Source: Streptomyces violens
GTDB taxonomy: Bacteria > Actinomycetota > Actinomycetes > Streptomycetales > Streptomycetaceae
Direction of reading: 5' to 3'
Length of the DNA stretch: 64,000 nt
Assembly (NCBI RefSeq): GCF_000717745.1
Contig: NZ_JOBH01000023.1
Coordinates: 35,991 to 99,990 of the forward strand
This document shows positions 26,764-36,240 of the stretch, piece after piece. The translations under genes and the position numbers were made by a program. Every line of letters begins with the position of its first letter. Within the stretch, counting starts at the first letter, position 1. The notes below the pieces were generated by a model that saw only the letters and a program-made list of their open reading frames with translations, was not told where the DNA came from and made no database searches.

Positions 26764-27540
26764 TCAGGCGGCTGTGACTCTGAGTTTGGACTGGCCGTGG
26801 TTGCGGGTTTCCCAGTCGTCCATGAAGCGGGCCTGGAGGTTGTGCTTCGCGGCGAGGGCGATGAGGGTTTCGGTGCGGTAGTAGAAGTCCTCGCGGAGGA
26901 CCTGGTGTTCGGTGCCGGTGGTGCGGTCGAAGGTGAAGTCGAAGAAGCCGCCGGGGGCCAGGACGCGGCCGACGTGGGCGAGGCATTCGTCGATGATCTC
27001 GATGGGGGAGTGCGAGAAGACGCTGTGGGCGTGCACGACGTCGAAGTGCGCGTCGGGGAGGAAGTCCAGGGTGAGGTCCTGGGTGATGGTCAGGTGCGGG
27101 AGCTTCGTCTGCAGCCCGTGGTCGGTCAGCGTCTGCTTTGCCGCGATGAGGATGTCGGGGGAGATGTCGATGCCGTAGTAGTTCCCGGCGTCGAGGTAGT
27201 TGATGAAGTGCCAGCCGGCGCGGAGGTTGCCGCAGCCGATGTCGAGCATGCGGGACTGCGGTGTGAGGCCGTGCTCGCGGAGGTAGTCGAACTGCATTTT
27301 CCCGAGCGCCAGCCAGCGGTCGTGGGTCCGGCTGCCGACGGCGGCCTCGGGGTTGCGGCGGGTGTCGGAGGCCATGACGGCGCGGTAGTAACCGACGTGG
27401 TCGGGGTGCTTGAAGGCCAGCCAGCGGTCCCGGGCCGCGCGCTTGACGTACGGGGCGATGCGGTGCGGGTGGCCCAGGGCGTACCGGACCTTGTGGGTGA
27501 GGGCGGCGCGGTTGGCGACCAGGTTCTTCTTCGTGGCCAT
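26764..27540 (-). CDS. Class I SAM-dependent methyltransferase
   Basis: A 258-residue methyltransferase with a Rossmann-like core. The SAM motif LDIGCGNLRAG is near residues 99-109, the acidic loop YGIDISPDIL near 120-129, and post-motif DVVHAHSVFSHSP near 165-177. ATG 27540 is chosen over an earlier start because the extra residues are a repeat of GVL. The acceptor is unknown; a resemblance to sugar or small-molecule methyltransferases is weak. It is monocistronic and is preceded by a striking array of TGTATA half-sites. Confidence 0.85.
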   Translation of the reverse strand: MATKKNLVANRAALTHKVRYALGHPHRIAPYVKRAARDRWLAFKHPDHVGYYRAVMASDTRRNPEAAVGSRTHDRWLALGKMQFDYLREHGLTPQSRMLDIGCGNLRAGWHFINYLDAGNYYGIDISPDILIAAKQTLTDHGLQTKLPHLTITQDLTLDFLPDAHFDVVHAHSVFSHSPIEIIDECLAHVGRVLAPGGFFDFTFDRTTGTEHQVLREDFYYRTETLIALAAKHNLQARFMDDWETRNHGQSKLRVTAA

Positions 27541-27602
27541 GCGTAGTACTCCAAGTACTCCAAGCACCTCGATGTGAGGTGGGGTTCGCCTGCTCGTCCG
27601 GA

Positions 27603-27634
27603 CTATACATGGCGTGTATACGTGCAGTGTATAG
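27603..27634. promoter_or_regulatory. Three-half-site operator before methyltransferase
   Basis: In an AT-rich island, CTATACA (27603-27609), TGTATAC (27615-27621) and TGTATAG (27628-27634) form nested inverted repeats: the first and second pair with a 5-base gap, and the first and third pair exactly over 7 bases. They lie 63-94 bases upstream of the minus-strand methyltransferase start. The layout looks like a cooperative operator, of GntR or similar type, but the binder is unknown. Confidence 0.55.
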
Positions 27635-27704
27635 ATGGGTGAGGTGAGGGGCGGAAGGGGGAGTGTGCGGGGCGGGGGCCCTGGGCGGGCCCCCGCCGGG
27701 GGTG

Positions 27705-28286
27705 TCAGAGCAGGCGGCTGATGGCGGGCATCAGGTCCTGGAAGGTGCGGCCCGTGGCCGGTTCGCCGAGGGCGGTCATCTGCCAGGTGGTGCCGGAACG
27801 GTAGACCTTGGCCATGATCTGGGCGGTGTGCGGGCCGCCGCCGGTGAGGGTGTAGCGGGCCAGTTCCTCGCCGGTGCTTTCATCGATCAGTCGGCAGTAT
27901 GCGTTCTGCACTTCTTTGAAGGTCTGGCCGGTGAAGGAGTTCACCGTGAAGACGATCTGGTCGACGTTGGCGGGGACGCGCCGGAGGTCGACCGCGATGG
28001 ATTCGTCGTCGCCCTGGCCCGTACCACCGACGAGATTGTCCCCGCTGTGCTGCACGGAACCGTCGTCGCTGGTCAGGCGCTGGAAGAAGACGACATCCAC
28101 GCCCTGGCCGCCGGCGAAGAGCACTGCCGAGGCGTCCAGGTCGATCTCCCGGGCGCCCGCCAGCTTGGCGAGGAATCCTTTGCGCTGGGCGGCCTGCCAG
28201 CCCAGGCCCATGCGTACGACGCTGAGCGTGCCGCCGTCGGACTTGCTCAGGCTGATCTGCTGGCCCTTGTTCAGATTCACGGACAT
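27705..28286 (-). CDS. TerD-family protein
   Basis: A 193-residue TerD/calcium-binding stress protein of the tellurite-resistance family. The N-terminus VNLNKGQQISLSK, the acidic segment DLDASAVLF and the loop SVQHSGDNLVGGTGQGDDE, which carries the calcium-binding acidic residues, are characteristic, as is the FQRLTSDD-like context. Streptomyces carries many TerD paralogues tied to membrane stress and development. It is monocistronic; an inverted repeat TCTACA(4)TGTAGA lies at 28356-28371 upstream, possibly in its promoter. Confidence 0.92.
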   Translation of the reverse strand: MSVNLNKGQQISLSKSDGGTLSVVRMGLGWQAAQRKGFLAKLAGAREIDLDASAVLFAGGQGVDVVFFQRLTSDDGSVQHSGDNLVGGTGQGDDESIAVDLRRVPANVDQIVFTVNSFTGQTFKEVQNAYCRLIDESTGEELARYTLTGGGPHTAQIMAKVYRSGTTWQMTALGEPATGRTFQDLMPAISRLL

Positions 28287-28398
28287 ACGGAGAAGCCTCG
28301 CTCGTGTCGGGTCCCGGCGGTAGATGGAGCTGAAGCCAGGTGGGAATCTTCGGTATCTACAGCAGTGTAGAGATCCGGGGAGCGGTGCGGTGGGAGGG

Positions 28399-29376
28399 TC
28401 AGCGGACGAGGGGCGGGAGGGGCGGCAGGGGCGTTGCCGTGCGGTGGTGGCCGACGGCGCGGGCGATGTCGTCGTCCACCAGCTCCTGGTTGAGGGCGAA
28501 GGCCGTGGCCGCGCCCATGCCGGCCGCGGTGACCACCATCGCGCGCGGGTCGATGACATTGCCCACCGCCCACACACCGGGCACGCTCGTGCGGCCCGCG
28601 CGGTCGGTGGTGACCCAGCCGTTGTCGTCCTTCGCGCAGCCCAGGCCGGTGAGCAGGGCATCGCGAGGGACCATCGTCGGGACGACGAAGACCGCGTTGC
28701 GGGACACCGTGTGGCCCTCGGCCAGTTCGACACCGCGCAGCCGGTCGTCCTCCACCACGAGCCGCTTGACCGTGCCCTCGACGATGCGCACGCCGCGGGC
28801 GGTCAGCCGCTCGCGGTCCTCCTCACTCGGGCGCTGAGTGTGCGCGAAGTACACGATGTCGTCCGACCACTGGCGCAGCAGCAGCGTGTGACCGACCGCG
28901 CCCGGGTGCGTGCCCAGTACCCCGATCGGCTGGTCGCGGACCTCGTAGCCGTGGCAGTACGGGCAGAACAGTAGGTCACTGCCCCAGCGTTCGCGGACGC
29001 CCGGGATGTCGGGCAGGTCGTCGCGCAGTCCGGTGGCCACGATGACGTGGCGGGCGGTGAGTACGGGGCCGCCGGCCAGCCGTACCTCGAAATGAGGGGC
29101 TGCGTCGTCTATCCGGTCCACCTGACTCTTTATCAAGTCCACGCCGTACTCGGCCAGTTCGGCGCGGCCGGTTGCCAGTAGCTCCCTTGGTGCCATGCCG
29201 TCACGGGATAGGAAGCCGTGCATGTGCGCGGCCGGGGCGTTGCGTGGGTGTCCGGCGTCCACCACTGCCACCCGGCGGCGGGAACGGGCCAGTACCAGCG
29301 CGGAGTTGAGACCGCCGGCACCCGCACCGACCACCACGACGTCGTAGGTCGAATCGTTGGCTGTTGTGTTCGTCAT
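28399..29376 (-). CDS. Thioredoxin reductase-like flavoprotein
   Basis: A 325-residue pyridine nucleotide-disulfide oxidoreductase of the thioredoxin-reductase-like group. The FAD motif GAGAGGLNSAL is near residues 18-28, the redox pair CPYCHGYEV near 137-145 corresponds to a CxxC, and GVWAVGNVIDPRAM near 275-288 closes the FAD site. Start ATG 29376 is chosen to remove an unconserved extension. It is divergent from an XRE/cupin regulator with about 68 bases between starts, a common arrangement for this flavoprotein in Streptomyces. Likely role is a thiol or toxin-like (HlmI/GliT-type) oxidoreductase; electron partner unknown. Confidence 0.87.
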   Translation of the reverse strand: MTNTTANDSTYDVVVVGAGAGGLNSALVLARSRRRVAVVDAGHPRNAPAAHMHGFLSRDGMAPRELLATGRAELAEYGVDLIKSQVDRIDDAAPHFEVRLAGGPVLTARHVIVATGLRDDLPDIPGVRERWGSDLLFCPYCHGYEVRDQPIGVLGTHPGAVGHTLLLRQWSDDIVYFAHTQRPSEEDRERLTARGVRIVEGTVKRLVVEDDRLRGVELAEGHTVSRNAVFVVPTMVPRDALLTGLGCAKDDNGWVTTDRAGRTSVPGVWAVGNVIDPRAMVVTAAGMGAATAFALNQELVDDDIARAVGHHRTATPLPPLPPLVR

Positions 29377-29444
29377 GTTCGCAGGGTGCGGCCGTTGCCC
29401 AGTAGAGGCAATTTCTGTTGCCGTTTCCGGGACGGGGCGGTGCA

Positions 29445-30071
29445 ATGAGTGGCGTGGAGCATTCACCTGCCATCGCGCAAGCCCTCACCGAAGTCGGCCC
29501 CCGTCTCAAGCGTCTGCGCACCCAGCGCGGTGTGACGCTGGCGGCGCTCTCCGAGGCGACCGGTATCTCGAAGAGCACGCTGTCCCGTCTGGAGGCCGGG
29601 CAGCGGCGGCCCAGCCTGGAGCTGCTGCTGCCGATCTCGCAGGCGCATCAAGTGCCGCTGGACGAGCTGGTCGTCGCCCCAGAGGTCGGCGATCCCCGCA
29701 TCCGCCTCACGCCGCAGCGCGTGAACGGTAACACCGTGCTGCCGCTCACCCGGCAGCCCGGCCCACTGCAGACCTTCAAGATGATCCTCCCGGCCACCCG
29801 GTGCGAACCGGAGCCGTGCACGCACGAGGGGTACGAGTGGCTCTACGTGCTCTCCGGGCGGCTGCGGTTGATCCTGGCCGACCACGATCTGGTACTGGCC
29901 GCGGGTGAGGCGGCGGAGTTTGATACGCGGCTGCCGCACTGGTTCGGGAGTACCGGTGAGGGGCCGGTCGAGCTGCTGAGCCTCTTCGGCCGGCAGGGCG
30001 AGCGCATGCACGTACGCGCCAAGCCGAAGGCCCGGGAGGCCAAGGCCCGGGAGGGGCGGGCCGGTGGGTGA
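29445..30071 (+). CDS. XRE-cupin transcriptional regulator
   Basis: A 208-residue regulator with an N-terminal XRE helix-turn-helix (residues 15-72; RLRTQRGVTLAALSEATGIS then SRLEAGQRRPSLELL) and a C-terminal cupin_2 sensor domain (residues 105-185; HEGYEWLYVLSGRLRLIL and AEFDTRLPHWF). The class usually represses a divergent gene and senses small molecules through the cupin. Here the target is the thioredoxin-reductase-like flavoprotein. ATG 29445 is preferred over 29418, which would overlap the promoter. The C-terminus ends in a Lys/Arg/Glu-rich tail. Confidence 0.9.
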   Translation: MSGVEHSPAIAQALTEVGPRLKRLRTQRGVTLAALSEATGISKSTLSRLEAGQRRPSLELLLPISQAHQVPLDELVVAPEVGDPRIRLTPQRVNGNTVLPLTRQPGPLQTFKMILPATRCEPEPCTHEGYEWLYVLSGRLRLILADHDLVLAAGEAAEFDTRLPHWFGSTGEGPVELLSLFGRQGERMHVRAKPKAREAKAREGRAGG

Positions 30072-30154
30072 TCACTTCATGAGGGCCGGGCTACCCTTCA
30101 GTGCCCACCCTTGGTAACCATCTTCAGTAACTGTAACCACGAGGAGTGTTCGTA

Positions 30155-30658
30155 GTGAGTCACCCCGGGCCGCCGCCGCAGACGCCGTACGGCTACCCGC
30201 CCCATGCCGGCTGGTTGCAGCGTGCGGGCGCGTTCGTGCTCGACGTTCTGATCAACTTCGGGCCGATGTGGCTGCTGGTGGGCATCAGCTCCGGCATCGA
30301 AGCGAGCTCGGGCGAAAGCGGCGAGGTCTTCGCGAACATCGTGGCCTGGATCGGGATCCTGGCGATGATCGTGGCCGTGGTCTTCCAGCTGCGGCGCGAG
30401 GGCCGGACCGGGCAGACCGTGGGCAAGAAGGTCCTCGGCATCCGAGCCGTCCGCGAGCGGGACGGCCAGATGCTCGGCGTCGGTCTGGCGCTCGGCCGCC
30501 GGCTGCTCCAGTTCCTCAACAACGTGGTGTTCGGGCTGGGTTGGTGGTGGGCCATTTGGGACACCAAGAGCCAGACGTTCGCTGACAAGATCACCAGTGT
30601 GGTCGTCGTCCGCGCCGACGCCGCGCCGATGCCTCAGCCGGTCGGCAACTGGCAGTAG
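30155..30658 (+). CDS. RDD-family membrane protein
   Basis: A 167-residue RDD-domain membrane protein with a Pro/Gly/Tyr-rich N-terminus and three to four hydrophobic segments. The first helix follows WLQRAGAFVLDVLI, containing the family Arg and Asp residues, and GQTVGKKVLGIRAVR near residue 88-102 is the second family motif. GTG 30155 is chosen because GAGGAG lies eight bases upstream. RDD proteins are proposed cation or solute transporters. It is monocistronic, followed by degenerate GTCGAC-type repeats. Confidence 0.85.
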   Translation: MSHPGPPPQTPYGYPPHAGWLQRAGAFVLDVLINFGPMWLLVGISSGIEASSGESGEVFANIVAWIGILAMIVAVVFQLRREGRTGQTVGKKVLGIRAVRERDGQMLGVGLALGRRLLQFLNNVVFGLGWWWAIWDTKSQTFADKITSVVVVRADAAPMPQPVGNWQ

Positions 30659-30781
30659 ACCGCGGACACTTGCCGGTCGACCGCCGACCCCTCGCTGTAG
30701 ACCGCGGACAGCCGGCAGTCGACTGCAGACACCCGGCAGTGGACCGGCGACACTCGGCAGTGGACCGGCGGACGTGGACGC
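30656..30781. repeat. Degenerate tandem repeats with GACCG / CGGCAGT units
   Basis: Between two converging genes the sequence is built of imperfect units of about 20 bases such as TAGACCGCGGACA and CGGCAGTGGACCGGCGACA, including CGGCAGTCGAC and CGGCAGTGGAC copies. Similar units occur in two other gaps of the window (36760-36812 and 49968-50050). No ORF is supported. Origin and role unknown. Confidence 0.6.
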
Positions 30782-33207
30782 TCACCGTCCGCCGGTCCTG
30801 CCACGGCGGGCGCCGCAGCACTGGCGGATGAGGTCGGGTGTCAGCGGTCCGCCGTCCGGTGAGGTCACCACGGCCCGGAGCTCGGGGGACTCCGCCGCGG
30901 CGCGCAGCGGCTCGGGGAAGTGCTCGGAGCACCACAGGGGTTCGGCGATGCCCTCCACCGCTTCGGGGCAGGCGGCGAGATGGTCCGCGACGTTCGGCCA
31001 GCGGACGCAGAGCAGGCACCACAGGGCCAGCGCGTCCGGATCCACATGGATGTCCTCCAGAATCCGGATGGAACGCAGGATGCTGTACGTGTTGAGGAAT
31101 TTCTTGACCGCCCGCGGATTGTCGCCGAGTACGGAAGCGAATTTCCGCAGGGTGTGCTCGGCGCGACGGCGCTCGGTGATGCTGTTCATCGCCTCCGACA
31201 CCCATTCCGCACGGCCCACCTCGAACCGTCGCAGGCGGTCCAGGAAATCCCCGTCGGTCCGTGGCCGCGGCGACTCCGGGAGCGGTGCGTTCTCCGTCTC
31301 CGGGCGCGTATCCGTGACCCTGAGCATCTCGTCCAGATACGAGGACCGCGCCGCGGCGGAGAGCGCCGGCATCGGCAGCGAGAGCTGAAAGAGCTTGTCC
31401 AGGAAGAGATAGCCGAGCGGTCTGCCGGGCTCGGTGATGCAGTCGACGAACGACTCATGAGCGGATTCATAACTGCGTCTGAGCCACGCGCCGTCCGCCG
31501 CGACGACGAAATAGGCCCCGCGGCCCCCGGGTTCGTACCGTTGTTGCCGCCCCGTGAAGCACCCATGGTGCGCACCAGGGTCTGGATCATGTCCAGGAAT
31601 TCCACTACGTACGCCTGGTCGCAGCGGTCGAGATCGTCGATGAAGAAGGCGACCGGTTTGTCGGCGCGCTGGAGGAGCCACTGAAAGTGGGCCGAGATGT
31701 CCGCCATCGGATTGGCCTGGGTCTGCTCGAACAATCTGGCGCCGCGTACCGAATCCCACAGGAAGAGGCGGGCGGCCACCAGTACCCCGGCGCCGAGCGT
31801 CCCCAAGGCGGCCACCAGCGCCGTGACCGCCTTGGCCTGCTCCTGCCAGTTGAGCAGGCTGGGATTCTTCGGCCAGATGAGATAGCCGATGAGGGCGGCG
31901 AGAACGGCCACGACGACAAAGGCCATGGCGTACGGCGCGCCGGTTCTACGGGCGCGGGCGGCCGTTTCCCTGATCCGGATGAAAGGGCGCCGCCACCAGG
32001 GCCGGCCGCGCGTGACCTCTTGGCGCAGGCAGGTGAGCAGGGACCACCAGGCGGGCGCGAGCCGTGACTGCTGCCAGGCGTCGAACCGTGCGACCCGGAA
32101 AGCGCCGTCGACGTGCTCCTCCAGCAAATTCAGCAGACTGCTCTTGCCGCTGCCCCACGGGCCGTCGAGATGGACGAGAAAGGAGGTGTCGGGCTGCGTC
32201 ATATGGGTTTCCACCAGACGCAGGGCGAGCACCTTCGCCACCGGCGCGCGGTTCAGCAGGTCCACGGTGGCGGGCGCGTCATGGAACCATTCGACGTCCT
32301 CGACGTCTTCGACAGTCTCAATGTTGCCGAAGTGCCCGACATCTCCGACGCTCCCGAAATCCCCGGCGTTCCCGAAATCCCCGGCGTTCCCGAAATTCCC
32401 GGAACCGAAATCTCCGATTTCCTCGAGTTCCTCGACGTCCTGGGTGTCCTCGTCGGCCACCCCGGCGTACGCCCGGTCGTATGCCGGGTTACGGACCAGG
32501 CCCAGCTCGCCGGCGCTGTTGACGCTCTGTACCTGCGGTGGCGGATACCCCAATGCGCGCATGGTGTTCTGCAGCTCGCGCGCGATGGCCTGGAGGGTCA
32601 GCAGCTCGGCTGGTCCGGGAATGCCCTGCTTGAGCAGCCTGATCAGCTCTCCGGTGAAGGCCGTGAACGGTTCGCCGTGGCGGGCCATCGACAGTCTGGT
32701 GGCCGAGGACGACGTCAGGGTGAATGTTCCCGAGACTTCGCTCAGCGTGGCGAGGTTCGCGGGCAGGCTGCCGGCCATGCTCGTGAAGTTCAGGGCGCGG
32801 CCGCTGAAGCAGCAATCCAGGATCACGACCTTGATCCTTGCCGGGCTCCGCTCCAGGATGCGCCGTACGGTCGTGAAAGGCAGGGCCGAGGTGGAGAGTT
32901 CCTCCTGCGTGGTGTTCGACAGACCGAGATGCAATTCCCCGTCGTCGCCGACGAGGCCGTGGCCCGCGTAGTAGACGAGCAGGACATCGTCGGCCAGGTC
33001 TGCCAGCTGCCGGAGCCCAGAGCCGACCACTCCGATATGACTGGGTTCGGCGATGACCAGGGGCTGCCGGAATCCATCCGATTCTTCGAGAATTGCGCTC
33101 AGATCCACCAGGTTGTTCTGGATCGCGGGTATGTCGTCCAGCTCCGTATAGCGACTGCAGCCGATAAGAACGGCCTGTGAGCGTCGTGGATCGGGCAGCC
33201 GTGCCAT
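30782..33207 (-). CDS. Caspase-KAP P-loop NTPase fusion with -1 frameshift
   Basis: One gene in two frames. The first frame (33207 down to about 31531) encodes an N-terminal peptidase C14 caspase-like domain (residues 10-240) with catalytic His in LLVYYAGHG and Cys in VVILDCCFSG, a Gly/Asp/Phe-rich linker, then a KAP NTPase with Walker A GPWGSGKSSLL, two membrane segments (AMAFVVVAVLAALIGYLIW and VTALVAALGTLGAGVLV) and Walker B VAFFIDDLDRC. The continuation (YFVVAADGAWLRRSYESAHE onwards, to stop at 30782) lies in the -1 frame. The switch coincides with C_CCG_GGG at 31531-31525. Caspase-plus-NTPase proteins are typical of bacterial defence or cell-death modules. The frame change may be programmed, a mutation, or a missing base in a G run. 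Confidence 0.8.
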
Positions 33208-33339
33208 TCGTCCCCCATGGTCCGTGCGCGGTTGTCCATTATGAGTTCTCTCACCCTCTCGGTCCCACCCCCGGCCAGATTCCGGGCTCCGGCGGAAGCC
33301 GTGGGATTCGGGGGCCCGGCGGGCTGGGATGATCGGGGT

Positions 33340-34071
33340 ATGGCTGAACGTGTGATCGCCGCGTGTGACGGGGCGTCGAAGGGAAATCCCGGTCCGGCGG
33401 GCTGGGGCTGGGTCATCGCCGACGAGGCGGGTCTGCCCGCCCGCTGGGAGGCGGGACCGCTGGGTACGGCGACGAACAACGTCGCAGAACTCACCGCGCT
33501 GGAAAGGCTGTTGACCACGGTCGACGCCGACGTGCCGCTGGAGGTCCGAATGGACTCCCAGTACGCGATGAAGGCGGTCACGACCTGGCTGCCCGGCTGG
33601 AAGCGCAAGGGCTGGAAGACGTCCGCCGGCAAGCCGGTCGCCAACCAGGAGCTCGTCGTCCGCATCGACGCGCTGCTCCAGGGCCGCGACGTGGACTTCC
33701 AGTACGTACCCGCGCACCAGGTGGACGGCGACCCGCTCAACGACTTCGCCGACCGCGCCGCCAGCCAGGCCGCCACGGCCCAGGAGGCCGCGGGCAGCGA
33801 GTACGACTCCCCGGCCCCGCCGCCCTCGGCGGCCCCGGCCCGCGCCGGTACCGCCCGCCGAGCCTCGGGCGCCGCCAAGTCGTCCGCCATCAAGTCGTCC
33901 GGCGCGTCGAAGCGCCGCGGCTCGGGGTCCTCCGCCCGTACCCTCAAGGCCAAGTTCCCGGGCCGCTGCCGCTGCGGCCGCGCCTACACCGCCGGGGAGA
34001 CCATCGCCAAGAATCCGCAGGGCTGGGGGCACCCGGCCTGCCGGGTGGGGGCGGGGGAGAGCGGGGAGTGA
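33340..34071 (+). CDS. rnhA: Ribonuclease HI with C-terminal zinc-knuckle-like tail
   Basis: A 243-residue RNase HI. The catalytic acidic residues are in [12 protein letters not shown] (Asp near 8), NNVAELTAL (Glu near 49), RMDSQYA (Asp near 72) and NDFADRAA (Asp near 133). After the ~140-residue domain comes an Ala/Ser/Lys-rich linker (145-205) and a tail with [15 protein letters not shown] and HPAC, whose cysteines and histidine could bind zinc and nucleic acid. It removes RNA from RNA:DNA hybrids. The amidase start overlaps its stop (GTGA). Confidence 0.9.
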   Translation: MAERVIAACDGASKGNPGPAGWGWVIADEAGLPARWEAGPLGTATNNVAELTALERLLTTVDADVPLEVRMDSQYAMKAVTTWLPGWKRKGWKTSAGKPVANQELVVRIDALLQGRDVDFQYVPAHQVDGDPLNDFADRAASQAATAQEAAGSEYDSPAPPPSAAPARAGTARRASGAAKSSAIKSSGASKRRGSGSSARTLKAKFPGRCRCGRAYTAGETIAKNPQGWGHPACRVGAGESGE

Positions 34072-35375
34072 CCCACCCGGCGCCCACCGCGACCGGGATC
34101 GCGGCGGCCGTACGGGCGGGCGAGGCCGGCGCCGTCGAGGTCGTCTCGGCCGCGCTGGCACGGATCGACGAGATCGATCCGGAGCTGCACGCGTTCAGTG
34201 AGATCTGGCCGGACGCCGCGCTGGAACGGGCGGCCGAGGTCGAGCGGCTGGTCGCCGCCGGCGCCGACCTGCCCCTCGCCGGCGTACCGCTGGCGGTCAA
34301 GGGGCCGCGCGGCGCGCGGTACGCCGCGGCGCGGGCCCTGGTGGCGGCCGGATGCGTGCCGGTCGGCGCGACGGCGGTACCGGGGCCGGGCACGCCGTGG
34401 CAGACCTGGGGGCTGGGGCGGGGCGGACGTACTCGTAACCCCTGGCGCGCGGACCGGACGCCCGGCGGCTCCTCGGCCGGGTCCGCCGCGGCGGTCGCGG
34501 CCGGTCTGGTACCGCTGGCCACGGGCAGCGACGGGGCGGGTTCGATACGGATTCCCGCTGCCTGGTGCGGAGTGTTCGGGCTGAAGGTCACCAACGGGGT
34601 GCTGCCGTCGCCCGACCGCACGGGCCTGGCCGCGCCCGGGGTGCTCGCACGGTGCGCGGAGGACGCGGTGGCGTATTGGGGCGCGGTGCGGGGAGCTGTG
34701 CGTACGCCGGCCGCGGTGCGTACGGAGTGCGCGGCGTCCGCCGATGAGAAGAGTGGCGGCGCCCTTGCAGGCGGCGCGCCCCTCCCGGTCCTCTGGTCCG
34801 CCGATCTCGGCTTCGCCGGGCCGGATGCCGAACAGGTGGAGATCGCCCGGCGGGCGGCCGGGCGGCTCGCCGAGGCGGGTGTCGTCCGGCTCGTGGCCGA
34901 GGAAACGGTACGCCTGGCCGACCCCGGTCCCGCCTGGCTCGCCCTGCGGACACCGGGAGCGGACCGGACCGCCGCCGAGCGGATACGGGCCGACAACGAC
35001 CGACGGCTCGCCGCCCTCTTCGCCCGCGTCCCGCTCCTGCTGACGCCGGCCACGCCGAATCCGCCGCACGGTCACGAGGGCCCGGGCGACCGGTACAGTA
35101 CCGCGCTCACCTGGGCGTTCAACCTCAGTGGGCATCCGGCGGCGAGCATTCCGGCCGGTTTTGGCGTGGACGGCTGCCCGGTGGGCCTGCAGCTCGTGGC
35201 GCCGCACGGCGGCGAAGCCCTGCTCCTCGCCGTCGCCGCGGCGGCGGAGCGGGCGGCCGGGCTGTCCGCGCGGGACCTCACGGCCAGCCGGGACCTCACG
35301 GCCAGCCGGGACCTCTCGGGCGGCCCGGAACCTTCGGGCAGCCCAGAACTCCCGGGCCTCACGCCGGAGCGGTGA
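34068..35375 (+). CDS. Amidase-signature family hydrolase
   Basis: A 435-residue amidase-signature enzyme (GatA/AmiE-like superfamily). The Ser-cisSer-Lys triad is visible as Lys in LAVKGPRG near residue 77, [11 protein letters not shown] near 133-143 and [13 protein letters not shown] near 152-164. It is coupled to the RNase HI gene by GTGA, although no functional link is obvious. The extreme C-terminus contains an in-frame 18-base tandem repeat (35271-35324) encoding [16 protein letters not shown], so the tail is probably disordered. The final 17 bases overlap the convergent hydrolase gene. The amide substrate is unknown. Confidence 0.9.
   Translation: MTHPAPTATGIAAAVRAGEAGAVEVVSAALARIDEIDPELHAFSEIWPDAALERAAEVERLVAAGADLPLAGVPLAVKGPRGARYAAARALVAAGCVPVGATAVPGPGTPWQTWGLGRGGRTRNPWRADRTPGGSSAGSAAAVAAGLVPLATGSDGAGSIRIPAAWCGVFGLKVTNGVLPSPDRTGLAAPGVLARCAEDAVAYWGAVRGAVRTPAAVRTECAASADEKSGGALAGGAPLPVLWSADLGFAGPDAEQVEIARRAAGRLAEAGVVRLVAEETVRLADPGPAWLALRTPGADRTAAERIRADNDRRLAALFARVPLLLTPATPNPPHGHEGPGDRYSTALTWAFNLSGHPAASIPAGFGVDGCPVGLQLVAPHGGEALLLAVAAAAERAAGLSARDLTASRDLTASRDLSGGPEPSGSPELPGLTPER
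35271..35324. repeat. 18-bp tandem repeat in amidase C-terminus
   Basis: Two perfect copies of CGGGACCTCACGGCCAGC (35271-35288 and 35289-35306) and a third degenerate copy (35307-35324) lie in frame at the amidase 3' end. Copy number likely varies between strains because the encoded tail lies outside the fold. Confidence 0.85.
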
Positions 35376-36201
35376 GGAAGTCCAGGAGCGTGGCGAGGAG
35401 GGGAGCGGGCGCGTCCAGCGGTACCAAGTGGCCCGCATCGGAGATGAGTTGGAGCCGGGCGCCGGGGATGGCCGCCGCCAGTTCGTGGGCCTTGGCGACG
35501 GGGATCCAGGTGTCCTCCGTGCCCCAGCAGACGGTCACCGGGATGTCGATACCGGCGTACTTCCCCTGGATCTCGTCGGTGTAGCGCTGGTCCGCCTGCG
35601 CGATCTGCCGGTAGAACGCCGCCTGGCCGGCCTCGCCCGACCACGGCCGCACCAGCTCCTCGGCCACGTCCTCGCGCAGGCCCCGGTGGCTCGCGGAGCT
35701 TACGTACTCGCGTACCAGCGCGAGGTGCAGCGCGGGCGGCAACTGCTCGAAGACCGGGGCGTGTTCGCTGACCAGTCGGAAGAACGGCGAGCCCCACGGC
35801 GCGAGCGCCACCGGGTCGACCAGTGCCAGTCGACTGTATGCGGCCCCGTGCAGCAGGTGTGCCCGCAGGGCGACGGCCCCGCCGAAGTCATGGGCGACGA
35901 CGGAGGGGCGCGTCAGCCCCCAGTGGGCGAGCAGCTCGGCGAAGACTCCGCCCTGGGCGGCGAGCGAGACGTCCTGGCCTTCGCGCTTCTCGGACGCGCC
36001 GTATCCGGGCATGTCCCAGACGTACACCTGGTACCGCTGGGCGAGCGCCCGGGCGATCTCCTGCCAGACGTACGAGGAGAAGGGCGTGCCGTGCAGGAGG
36101 ACGACCGGGTCCGCGTCCTCGGGCCCGAAACGTTCAAAGCGGACCGTGCCCGCCGTGCTCGGAAAGGTCCTGCTCAACTGCCATGTGCGGGTGTCGGTCA
36201 C
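35359..36201 (-). CDS. Alpha/beta hydrolase, haloalkane dehalogenase-like
   Basis: A 280-residue alpha/beta hydrolase with an aspartate nucleophile in [12 protein letters not shown] near residue 100-111, the oxyanion [11 protein letters not shown] near 38-48, and the catalytic His in DAGHLVPLD near 254. An Asp nucleophile places it with haloalkane/haloacetate dehalogenases and epoxide hydrolases rather than Ser esterases. The Trp or Asn halide-binding pair cannot be judged here. The 3' end overlaps the amidase gene by 17 bases. Likely a detoxification enzyme; substrate unknown. Confidence 0.85.
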   Translation of the reverse strand: MTDTRTWQLSRTFPSTAGTVRFERFGPEDADPVVLLHGTPFSSYVWQEIARALAQRYQVYVWDMPGYGASEKREGQDVSLAAQGGVFAELLAHWGLTRPSVVAHDFGGAVALRAHLLHGAAYSRLALVDPVALAPWGSPFFRLVSEHAPVFEQLPPALHLALVREYVSSASHRGLREDVAEELVRPWSGEAGQAAFYRQIAQADQRYTDEIQGKYAGIDIPVTVCWGTEDTWIPVAKAHELAAAIPGARLQLISDAGHLVPLDAPAPLLATLLDFLTAPA

Positions 36202-36240
36202 GGGACTGGCGCCCTTCCTGCTCAGGAGTAAAACCTAGCT

